32,375 nt of DNA, from NCBI GenBank assembly GCA_003211135.1, contig QCTN01000017.1:1-32375 (forward strand). Direction: 5' to 3'. The notes beneath the pieces are model-generated. The model did no database searches. It had not been told where the DNA came from and saw only the letters and a list, made by a program, of their open reading frames with translations. Made by a program: the position numbers and the translations under genes. This stretch comes from Prochlorococcus sp. AG-673-L20. Lineage in GTDB: Bacteria; Cyanobacteriota; Cyanobacteriia; PCC-6307; Cyanobiaceae. Shown here piece after piece: positions 18,820 to 24,792 of the stretch. Positions within the stretch are counted from its first letter, which is position 1; each line of letters starts with the position of its first letter.

Positions 18820-19458
18820 TCATTTCCAATTTAATGCTTCAGATACAGACGGAAAATATTTAATAAATACTTTCTTACAGTCTTCAGCTATTTCCATGTG
18901 TTCTTTTTGCGTTCCTTCTTTTGATCTTAGCTGTATATAGTGAATCCAAGACCTACATGAACCAGTCATATAGATTCTCGTTGGGGTAGCTAAGGGCATG
19001 ATAAATCTAGCGCATTCCTTTGCAATTCCTTCATCGAGCATTTCTTCATATAATTTATTTGCCTCTTGAAAGTGTTTTGAAATTTTTTCTGAAAATTTTG
19101 CTTTAAGTTCAGCCGGTACGTCATCAATGCTATTTTGACGATTCTTTTTGTCTTGTCTTCTTAATTTTGGGATAGGAATTTCATTTCCTAGTAAATTAGT
19201 TTCAGCATATCTTTGTGAAAATTCTTGAAAAGTAAATGATCTATGTCTAAGAATTTGAGCTGCAATACCTCTGTTAGTTTCGATTTTCAACGTCATGCAT
19301 GATTGTTCAAAAACTGACCAGTGCTCATGCTCTATACAATACCTTAATAATCCCGCAAATTTATCATTAGCCTGATTAGATGGATTAGAAACTCTAGCGA
19401 TATGCGCCATTGTTTTTTCTGCATCTGGAGTTAATGAAATTAGCTCAACTTTTCTCAT
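18820..19458 (-). CDS. thyX: Flavin-dependent thymidylate synthase
   Basis: Makes dTMP from dUMP using methylene-THF, FAD and NAD(P)H. The ThyX signature RHRSFTFQEFSQRY occupies residues 71-84 (RHR-x7-S form), and the substrate-contacting Arg lies in GSCRSWIHYIQLR. Length (212 residues) is typical. It is preceded by dcd with a single-base gap, so dcd > thyX is a natural dUMP/dTMP supply unit. The glyA product elsewhere in the window supplies its folate cofactor. Confidence 0.97.
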   Translation of the reverse strand: MRKVELISLTPDAEKTMAHIARVSNPSNQANDKFAGLLRYCIEHEHWSVFEQSCMTLKIETNRGIAAQILRHRSFTFQEFSQRYAETNLLGNEIPIPKLRRQDKKNRQNSIDDVPAELKAKFSEKISKHFQEANKLYEEMLDEGIAKECARFIMPLATPTRIYMTGSCRSWIHYIQLRSKEGTQKEHMEIAEDCKKVFIKYFPSVSEALNWK

Positions 19459-19459
19459 A

Positions 19460-20053
19460 TTAAATTTTGGCTAAAGTAACTTGTTCTGGTTGATTTTGAT
19501 ATTTACCTTTCCTATCTTCATAAGTTGTAGAGCAAGGATCACCCTCAAAAAACAATAGTTGACAAATTCCTTCATTTGCATAAATTCTGCAATCTGCACC
19601 TGAACTGTTGCTGAATTCTAGTGTAAGGTGCCCCTCCCAGCCAGCCTCGGCTGGAGTTGTATTAACTATTATTCCTAGACGAGCATAAGTACTTTTACCG
19701 ATACAAATTACAGTAATATTCTCTGGCACTTTCATTTTTTCTAAAGCAACTCCCAGTCCGTAAGAATGAGCAGGTAAAATAAAAAATTCACCATCTTTAT
19801 CTTCGTGGAGAATCGTTTTTTCTAAATTATCAGGATTAAATTTCTTCGGATTCATAACAGTTCCCGGGACATGCTTAAATATTAAAAACTCTTTAGAAGA
19901 TAGTCTTAAATCATAGCCATATGAAGAACATCCAAAACTTAAAACCGCATTTTTTTTATTGTTAGGATCCAGATGTCTAACTAAATTTGATTGAAAAGGA
20001 TTTATCATTCCTTCTGAAGCTTTTTGGTTTATCCAAAGATCATTTTTGAGCAT
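19460..20053 (-). CDS. dcd: dCTP deaminase
   Basis: Converts dCTP to dUTP, the source of dUMP for ThyX. The 197 residues belong to the dUTPase/Dcd trimer fold: SYGYDLRLS near residues 44-52, ICIGKSTYARLGI with the Ser-Arg substrate contacts, TPAEAGWEGHLTLEFSN with the catalytic Glu, and QLLFFEGDP. No bifunctional-type C-terminal extension is seen. The start lies 5 bases after the stop of the CobO-like gene and the stop 1 base before thyX, so the three genes appear co-transcribed. Confidence 0.93.
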   Translation of the reverse strand: MLKNDLWINQKASEGMINPFQSNLVRHLDPNNKKNAVLSFGCSSYGYDLRLSSKEFLIFKHVPGTVMNPKKFNPDNLEKTILHEDKDGEFFILPAHSYGLGVALEKMKVPENITVICIGKSTYARLGIIVNTTPAEAGWEGHLTLEFSNSSGADCRIYANEGICQLLFFEGDPCSTTYEDRKGKYQNQPEQVTLAKI

Positions 20054-20058
20054 AATTT

Positions 20059-20634
20059 TTATGAGCGAAGTTCTGTAATTTGGTCAGCCATTAATAAGAA
20101 ATTTTTCGGAATGGATGTACCAGTAAGGATTACATCTCCTGATATGAATCGGTTTTCAAGTGTTGAAATCAAATCATCTTTATCGATAATATTCATCTCG
20201 ACAGCTAGAAAAACTTCATCAAGAATAATTTGATCATATCCCCCAGAAAGTAATTCTTTTTTGCAAAAATCCCATAATTCTATTATTGAATTATTAATCG
20301 ATTCTGACATGTTTTTAGTTATATTTCCTGACTCATATTGATCATAAGAATTTGAAGATCTTATCCAGATAAGATTACCACAAAGCTTTTGAGCATTGGA
20401 AATTCCTTGTTTAACACCTCCCTTCATTAATTGCACTAAAAGTACTTTTCTTCCTAAAGCTGCATTTCTTAGCGAATCTCTGATAATGGATGAATAACTT
20501 CCTCGGTAAGAAGACTGATAAATTTGGATTTGACCATTTTGATTTGTCTTTCTTAATTTAAATTCTTTATTTTTATTTATATTTACAACTTCATGATTAC
20601 TTGTTTGATAACTATTAGACGAACTGGCTACCAT
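20059..20634 (-). CDS. CobO/BtuR-like protein with a degenerate P-loop
   Basis: The 191-residue product aligns by eye with corrinoid adenosyltransferase CobO: GQIQIY, then AALGRKVLLVQLMKGG, YDQIILDEVFLAVEMNII (Walker B-like) and DVILTGTSIPKNFLLMADQITEL. At the Walker A position, where CobO has GNGKGKTT, it reads SSYRGSYSS (41-49). The P-loop Lys and Thr are missing, so ATP use is doubtful. It may be a diverged paralogue with another role, possibly corrinoid-binding or regulatory. A longer frame starts with GTG at 20685; I prefer the ATG at 20634 because the extra 17 residues (FLNSNYTECRKSKF...) look non-conserved. No clear SD for either. It is divergent from ntcA and heads the dcd-thyX group. 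Confidence 0.65.
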   Translation of the reverse strand: MVASSSNSYQTSNHEVVNINKNKEFKLRKTNQNGQIQIYQSSYRGSYSSIIRDSLRNAALGRKVLLVQLMKGGVKQGISNAQKLCGNLIWIRSSNSYDQYESGNITKNMSESINNSIIELWDFCKKELLSGGYDQIILDEVFLAVEMNIIDKDDLISTLENRFISGDVILTGTSIPKNFLLMADQITELRS

Positions 20635-20775
20635 TATTTTAAATTTACTTTTTCTACATTCAGTATAGTTTGAATTTAGGAACACTGCATATAGTGTAAT
20701 TTTCCTTAAAGTAGCTTCTTAGAAGAAAGAATTGTTTTGAAAATAATTTTCTAAAAAAATATAAGAATTTAAAAA

Positions 20776-20818
20776 TGTTACTGTTGATACAAGTTATTTC
20801 TTCCTGTCTCCTTAAATT
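20776..20818 (+). promoter_or_regulatory. NtcA-activated promoter of ntcA (autoregulation)
   Basis: TGT-N10-ACA is exact at 20776-20791. In the extended form it reads GTT-N8-TAC (20777-20790) followed by exactly 22 bases and TAAATT (20813-20818), which matches the TAN3T -10 element. The known class II layout in cyanobacteria is GTA-N8-TAC-N22-TAN3T, with one mismatch here in the left half. It implies a transcript start near 20825, just before the ntcA ATG. The shared intergenic region could also influence the divergent CobO-like gene. Confidence 0.8.
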
Positions 20819-20838
20819 TTTTAATAGTAAAGATATTT

Positions 20839-21573
20839 ATGTTACCTGCTTCTAGAGGATTCAGCCGCTTAACTCCGCAACCTTCCGGACAAAATTCTAT
20901 TAACACTATTGGCGAACGTTTTCCCATTAACAGAACTTTGATGGAAGTCATAAAAGGCCTTGAAGGTGCTAGTACAGAAATGGTTGAGAGATCGAAAACA
21001 ATATTTTTCCCTGGAGATCCTGCTGAAAGAGTTTATTTAATAAGAAGAGGAGCAGTAAGGTTATCAAGAGTTTATGAATCAGGAGAAGAAATTACTGTTG
21101 CATTGTTAAGAGAAAATAGCCTTTTTGGCGTTTTATCTCTCTTAACAGGACATAGGTCCGATCGTTTTTATCATGCGATTGCTTTTACAAGAGTTGAAAT
21201 GATTACAGCTCCTGCAAATTCTGTTTTGAGAGCAATTGAAGCAGATGCTTCGGTTGGTCTTTTACTTTTGCAAGGCCTTTCAAGCAGGATTCTACAAACA
21301 GAAACAATGATAGAAACTCTTACACATAGGGACATGTCATCTCGCCTAGTAAGTTTTCTGATGGTTTTGTGTCGAGATTTTGGAGTGGCAAGTGAAAAGG
21401 GTATTACAATTGATTTGAGACTTTCCCATCAAGCTATAGCAGAGGCAATAGGTTCTACAAGAGTTACGATTACAAGATTATTAGGAGATTTGAAAGATTC
21501 AGGATTACTAACTATTGAAAGAAAGAAGATTACAGTTTTTGACCCCATAGCACTTTCAAAAAGATTTAATTGA
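20839..21573 (+). CDS. ntcA: Global nitrogen regulator NtcA (CRP family)
   Basis: Activates nitrogen-assimilation genes when 2-oxoglutarate signals nitrogen shortage. The 244-residue protein has an N-terminal effector domain with [35 protein letters not shown], a long dimer helix and the C-terminal helix-turn-helix [25 protein letters not shown]. The last matches the strongly conserved NtcA recognition helix (GSTRVTITR). An NtcA box in its own promoter indicates autoregulation. It is followed after 52 bases by the DUF3084 gene. Confidence 0.97.
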   Translation: MLPASRGFSRLTPQPSGQNSINTIGERFPINRTLMEVIKGLEGASTEMVERSKTIFFPGDPAERVYLIRRGAVRLSRVYESGEEITVALLRENSLFGVLSLLTGHRSDRFYHAIAFTRVEMITAPANSVLRAIEADASVGLLLLQGLSSRILQTETMIETLTHRDMSSRLVSFLMVLCRDFGVASEKGITIDLRLSHQAIAEAIGSTRVTITRLLGDLKDSGLLTIERKKITVFDPIALSKRFN

Positions 21574-21588
21574 TACTTAATCAATTAA
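21566..21588 (+). other. 9-bp perfect hairpin spanning the ntcA stop codon
   Basis: TTAATTGAT and ATCAATTAA flank the loop ACTTA, and the left arm contains the ntcA TGA. It is not followed by a T-run, so a standard terminator is unlikely. It could protect the 3' end of the ntcA message or set the level of the downstream DUF3084 gene. It is all A/T-rich, so chance is a real alternative. Confidence 0.35.
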
Positions 21589-21625
21589 TTCTCTATTATG
21601 TTAATAATAAATAAATAAATATATT

Positions 21626-22597
21626 GTGTCTGGTTGGCTTTTCATTATTTTCTTATTACTGCTTGGAGGTTTCATTTCAACATTAGGTGACTTGTTAGGT
21701 TCAAAGATAGGTAAGGCTAGATTTAGTATTTTAAAGTTAAGACCAAAAAAAACGGCAATTTTAATTACAATTTTGACAGGCAGCGTGATAAGTGCTTCAT
21801 CTTTGTTCTTAATGATATTAGTAAATAGACAGTTGAGGGTTGGACTATTTAGGTTAGGAGATTTACAGAAAAAACTTCAAGAAAGTAAACAAGTTTTGAT
21901 ACCTTTAGAAAAAGAAAGAGAAAAACTAGAAAATAAAATAAAAGCTAAAGAGAATGAATTTAAACAATTAGAGAGGAATATAATCGCATTAAGGAGTGGA
22001 AAATTTGTCATAAGAAGTGGACAATCTTTAATTATTTCAGAGATAAGTTCTTCTAACCTGGAAGATATTAAATCTAAAATAGAAGAAATTATTATTAATG
22101 CTAATAGATATACTCATAAGATAGTCAAACCCAAAAATAAAGAAATTACAAATTTATTGTTATTAAGAAAAAATCATATCGAAGAGTTGCAAAATACTAT
22201 TTTAAAAGGAGGTAATTGGGTAATTAATATAAAATCTGTCAGGAATGTTTTAACTGGAGAAAACTTTGTATATGCTTTCCCTGAAATTACGGAAAATAAG
22301 ATAATAGTTAGAAAAGGTGAAAAAATAATTAAAATTGATTTCAAACAAGAAGATTTTAACAAAAAAGATTTTGGCGATAAGGTAAATTTCATACTATCTT
22401 CGAGCTTGGCCGAAATTAAGAGAAGAGGTTCACTAACAAATGAAATTAAATTGCGAAGGGATTCAGTAAAAGAATTAAGAAACTTTTTAAATAAAAATGA
22501 TAAAGCTATTTTTGAATTAGAAGTAATATCTTTAATTGATAGTAAGACTGCTCAACCTGTAATAGTTGAACTAAATATAAATTATCCAAAATCTTAG
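21626..22597 (+). CDS. DUF3084 membrane-anchored coiled-coil protein
   Basis: A 323-residue protein with two N-terminal membrane helices (about 4-24 and 45-66). They are separated by a short segment with GDLLGSKIGKARFSILKLRPKKTAI, followed by a coiled coil (about 75-120: LGDLQKKLQESKQVLIPLEKEREKLENKIKAKENEF) and a mixed C-terminal domain. This layout is that of cyanobacterial DUF3084 proteins; function unknown. GTG at 21626 is the best start because it keeps the first helix intact. It is followed without a gap by the RuvC-like gene. Confidence 0.85.
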   Translation: MSGWLFIIFLLLLGGFISTLGDLLGSKIGKARFSILKLRPKKTAILITILTGSVISASSLFLMILVNRQLRVGLFRLGDLQKKLQESKQVLIPLEKEREKLENKIKAKENEFKQLERNIIALRSGKFVIRSGQSLIISEISSSNLEDIKSKIEEIIINANRYTHKIVKPKNKEITNLLLLRKNHIEELQNTILKGGNWVINIKSVRNVLTGENFVYAFPEITENKIIVRKGEKIIKIDFKQEDFNKKDFGDKVNFILSSSLAEIKRRGSLTNEIKLRRDSVKELRNFLNKNDKAIFELEVISLIDSKTAQPVIVELNINYPKS

Positions 22598-23035
22598 ATG
22601 TCTAAAATTATAGCTATTGATCCGGGCCTATCTAAATGTGGCGTAGTTATAGCTGACATAAAAGAAAAGAAAGTTTATGAAGCCATTGTCATTAAAAGCC
22701 ATCTCCTTTTAAAATACGTAAGAAAAAAATATCAGAGAGAAAAAAACGTTCAATTGTTAATCGGTAATGGAACAAGTAGTAAAAATTACATAAAGTATTT
22801 AAATCAGTTTCACCCTGATTTAATTATTGCTGAAGAAAGAAATTCAACTTATAGGGCTAAGCAAAGATATTTTGATATTTTCCCTTTAAGAGGTATAAAA
22901 TGTTTTTTACCAAGAGAGATATTTATTTTGAATAAAAATTTGGATGCATTAGCTGCGTTAATAATTATAGAAGATTTTTTTAATATTAAATTTGAAATAA
23001 GTGAAAAAATTAAGACTAAAACTTGGCTGAAATAG
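22598..23035 (+). CDS. RuvC-like (RNase H fold) putative resolvase
   Basis: A small 145-residue protein that starts with IIAIDPGLSKCGVVIAD (Asp8), followed by a strand LIIAEE (Glu79/Glu80) and LDALAALIIIED (Asp116). This is the acidic triad and fold order of RuvC/YqgF nucleases. It is much shorter than RuvC (about 150-175) and differs in the middle (RNSTYRAKQRYFDIFPLRG), so I call it RuvC-like, not ruvC. Its ATG abuts the DUF3084 stop, so the pair is surely co-translated. The 3' end overlaps the convergent DUF3146 gene by 20 bases. Substrate unknown. Confidence 0.7.
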   Translation: MSKIIAIDPGLSKCGVVIADIKEKKVYEAIVIKSHLLLKYVRKKYQREKNVQLLIGNGTSSKNYIKYLNQFHPDLIIAEERNSTYRAKQRYFDIFPLRGIKCFLPREIFILNKNLDALAALIIIEDFFNIKFEISEKIKTKTWLK

Positions 23036-23273
23036 TGAATTTATATTCATTTCCTGCTTCAAGCTCATAATCTTTCTTTAAAAGAAATCTTAATAATGAA
23101 TCTTCAATTAATGCTCTGCCTAAAGGTGGGTTTACAAACAAAACTCCTTTTCCAAATGACCATGTGAAGACCCACTTGAAATCGCTTGCTTCCACGACTC
23201 CTTTTACCTCTTTCTTTGTGAAACAGTATTCTTTTACACTTAGATGTGCAATTGTCTCAGGCTTTGCTTTCAT
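23016..23273 (-). CDS. DUF3146-family small protein
   Basis: An 85-residue soluble protein (TIAHLSVKEYCFTKKEVKGVVEASDFKWVFTWSF, then LFVNPPLGRALIEDSLLRFLLKKDYELEAGNEYKFTISAKF) with the even strand/helix pattern of the cyanobacterial DUF3146 family; function unknown. Its ATG follows the pth TAA directly (TAAATG), so it is translated from the pth message. Its 3' end overlaps the RuvC-like gene on the other strand by 20 bases. Confidence 0.75.
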   Translation of the reverse strand: MKAKPETIAHLSVKEYCFTKKEVKGVVEASDFKWVFTWSFGKGVLFVNPPLGRALIEDSLLRFLLKKDYELEAGNEYKFTISAKF

Positions 23274-23885
23274 TTATTGCTTCTTTTCTCTGTGGAAAGA
23301 ATTTAATTCACTAATAATATAATCTTCATTTTTTAAATTTAATTCTATAAGTGATTCGATTAATTTTTCATAAACTCTATTTAAAGTTAAACTTTCTTTT
23401 GAAGATATATTGCCTAAGACATGAGAAATAGTGTTGAATTTCTTGTTTTTTTCACTATGAGGTGGGGATCCTATACCAATTTTTATCCTATTGAAATTTT
23501 CAGTCTGCAATTTCTTAATGATATCTTTAAGACCATTATGTCCTCCAGAACTTCCTTTTTTTCTGAATCTAATTTTGCCCAGAGGTAGATCTATATCATC
23601 AACTATTATCAAAAGTTGATCTGTATCTATTTTGTACCAATCTACTATTGCCCTTACAGCATCTCCACTATTATTCATAAAAGTGTTCGGCATAAATAAT
23701 TTATAGGTAGAATCATTTATTTTGAATTCAGAATACCAACTTTTAAGCTTATTTTTTAAAGTAAATTTAGAATCATATTTTTCCGAAAAACTTTCAAGTA
23801 GTAAAAATCCAATGTTATGTCGATTTTTGATATATTCTTTACCAGGATTGCCTAGACCAATTATAAATTTTTCATTATTATTCAT
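23274..23885 (-). CDS. pth: Peptidyl-tRNA hydrolase
   Basis: Recycles peptidyl-tRNAs released from stalled ribosomes. The 203-residue product begins with IIGLGNPGKEYIKNRHNIGF, containing the substrate Asn13 and catalytic His23. It continues with FMNNSGDAV and the DDIDLPLGKIRFRKKGSSGGHNGLKDI block with the catalytic-dyad Asp and the conserved Gly-rich loop, and ends normally. The next gene, DUF3146, starts at its stop. Confidence 0.96.
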   Translation of the reverse strand: MNNNEKFIIGLGNPGKEYIKNRHNIGFLLLESFSEKYDSKFTLKNKLKSWYSEFKINDSTYKLFMPNTFMNNSGDAVRAIVDWYKIDTDQLLIIVDDIDLPLGKIRFRKKGSSGGHNGLKDIIKKLQTENFNRIKIGIGSPPHSEKNKKFNTISHVLGNISSKESLTLNRVYEKLIESLIELNLKNEDYIISELNSFHREKKQ

Positions 23886-24038
23886 GATTGCAACTTTATC
23901 TTTAAATTTTTTAGATTATAAAATAAAAACTTAACTAGGTTGATCACTTGTGCATGAGGACACTAAATTCATAAAGATTTTTATTCTCTTACTATTACAA
24001 TTATATATTTTTGCCTATTTAAAAATTATTTACAAAAT

Positions 24039-24069
24039 AAAAATTAAATTACTCTATTAAAAGTAATTT
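24039..24069 (-). terminator. Probable intrinsic terminator downstream of psbH
   Basis: Read on the minus strand, AAATTACT (24069-24062) and AGTAATTT (24053-24046) form an 8-bp stem around an 8-base loop, followed by AATTTTTATTTTG. It begins 8 bases after the psbH stop. The stem is A+T-rich, so the fold is weak, but position and T-run fit. The remainder of the gap to pth holds nothing clear. Confidence 0.5.
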
Positions 24070-24076
24070 AAGGAAT

Positions 24077-24277
24077 TTAGTTTCCATTCCAATCAACTGA
24101 GAATCCTTGAAGGAGTAAGGATTGATTATATATTTGTAGGAGAATAACAAGAAAAACTAGTAAAAGCAAACCTATGACGGTCATAATAGGAACAGCCCCC
24201 CATCCAGGAACGACTTTCCCTTGACCTGAATTTCCAATAGCTTTTAAAAGAGTTCCTAATGCTGTTTTTTGGCCCAT
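24077..24277 (-). CDS. psbH: Photosystem II reaction-centre protein H
   Basis: A single-helix PSII subunit near the QB site. The 66 residues begin [12 protein letters not shown] and contain [15 protein letters not shown], then one membrane helix (about 30-48, [15 protein letters not shown]) and the tail [16 protein letters not shown], which is diagnostic for PsbH. It lacks the phosphorylated N-terminal extension of plant PsbH, as in cyanobacteria. It is divergent from psbN across 79 bases. Confidence 0.98.
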   Translation of the reverse strand: MGQKTALGTLLKAIGNSGQGKVVPGWGAVPIMTVIGLLLLVFLVILLQIYNQSLLLQGFSVDWNGN

Positions 24278-24356
24278 AGTAATTTCTCTAAATCGTATAT
24301 ATTTCGTTATTGTATAAGAGTTAATACATAAATTGTTTACAAATTCACTAAAATTG
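24278..24356. promoter_or_regulatory. Divergent psbH / psbN promoter region
   Basis: A 79-base gap between two divergent photosystem genes must hold both promoters. Candidate elements are TTGTAA with a TATACAAT-like -10 toward psbH (20-base spacing, long) and TAATACAT/TATAAG toward psbN. None is distinctive enough in this A+T-rich DNA to fix a start. Confidence 0.35.
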
Positions 24357-24509
24357 ATGCAAACTTTATCATCCGCACCAGATCCTGCCGTTTCTGTAGC
24401 AGTAACTATACTCGCTGTACTATTGGCTTTAACAGGTTTTGGGCTATGGACGGCATTCGGTCCAAAAGCGGCAAAACTAACTGATCCCTGGGACGATCAT
24501 GATGATTAA
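24357..24509 (+). CDS. psbN: PsbN, photosystem II assembly protein
   Basis: A 50-residue product found by hand, below usual ORF cut-offs. It starts [18 protein letters not shown], has a single membrane helix (about 13-30, [18 protein letters not shown]) and ends in [19 protein letters not shown], which matches PsbN. Work on chloroplasts indicates it is needed for PSII assembly and repair rather than being a stable subunit. As elsewhere it lies beside psbH on the opposite strand. Confidence 0.95.
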   Translation: MQTLSSAPDPAVSVAVTILAVLLALTGFGLWTAFGPKAAKLTDPWDDHDD

Positions 24510-24637
24510 GGTGTTTTTAATCAATTTATAAATTTAGAAAGTATTTCAAAATTTACCAAAACTACAAAAAGTAAACCTTTTCACATAATTTAAATATAAA
24601 TTTAATAGGATATAAATCTGTTAGTAATTGCAATTCC

Positions 24638-24766
24638 ATGCTCGCCTTAAAAATTTCAGTTTACACAATCGTATTTTTCTTCGTAGGAATCTTTCTTTTT
24701 GGTTTTTTAGCTAGTGATCCTACAAGAACTCCTAACAGAAAAGATTTAGAAAGTCCTCAAGATTAA
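24638..24766 (+). CDS. psbI: Photosystem II reaction-centre protein I
   Basis: A 42-residue product read by hand: [19 protein letters not shown], then [19 protein letters not shown]. The pattern of one membrane helix followed by SDPxRxPxR is diagnostic of PsbI, which sits at the edge of D1 and helps assemble and stabilise the PSII core. A 128-base A+T-rich gap separates it from psbN, with a plausible TATAAA at about 24611. It may be co-transcribed with psbN or have its own start. The OstA-like gene follows by 26 bases. Confidence 0.96.
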
Positions 24767-24792
24767 TTTTCTTATTTAATTTACTCATTATT

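Noticed and set aside
20635..20685. GTG start at 20685 for the CobO-like gene.
   Set aside because: The extra 17 residues show no conserved character and an ATG follows at 20634; not decisive.
23950..24063. 37-codon GTG-initiated ORF between pth and psbH encoding a hydrophobic helix (KIFILLLLQLYIFAYLKIIYK).
   Set aside because: Composition is only Ile/Leu/Lys/Tyr, as random A+T-rich frames give, and its end runs through the psbH terminator stem.
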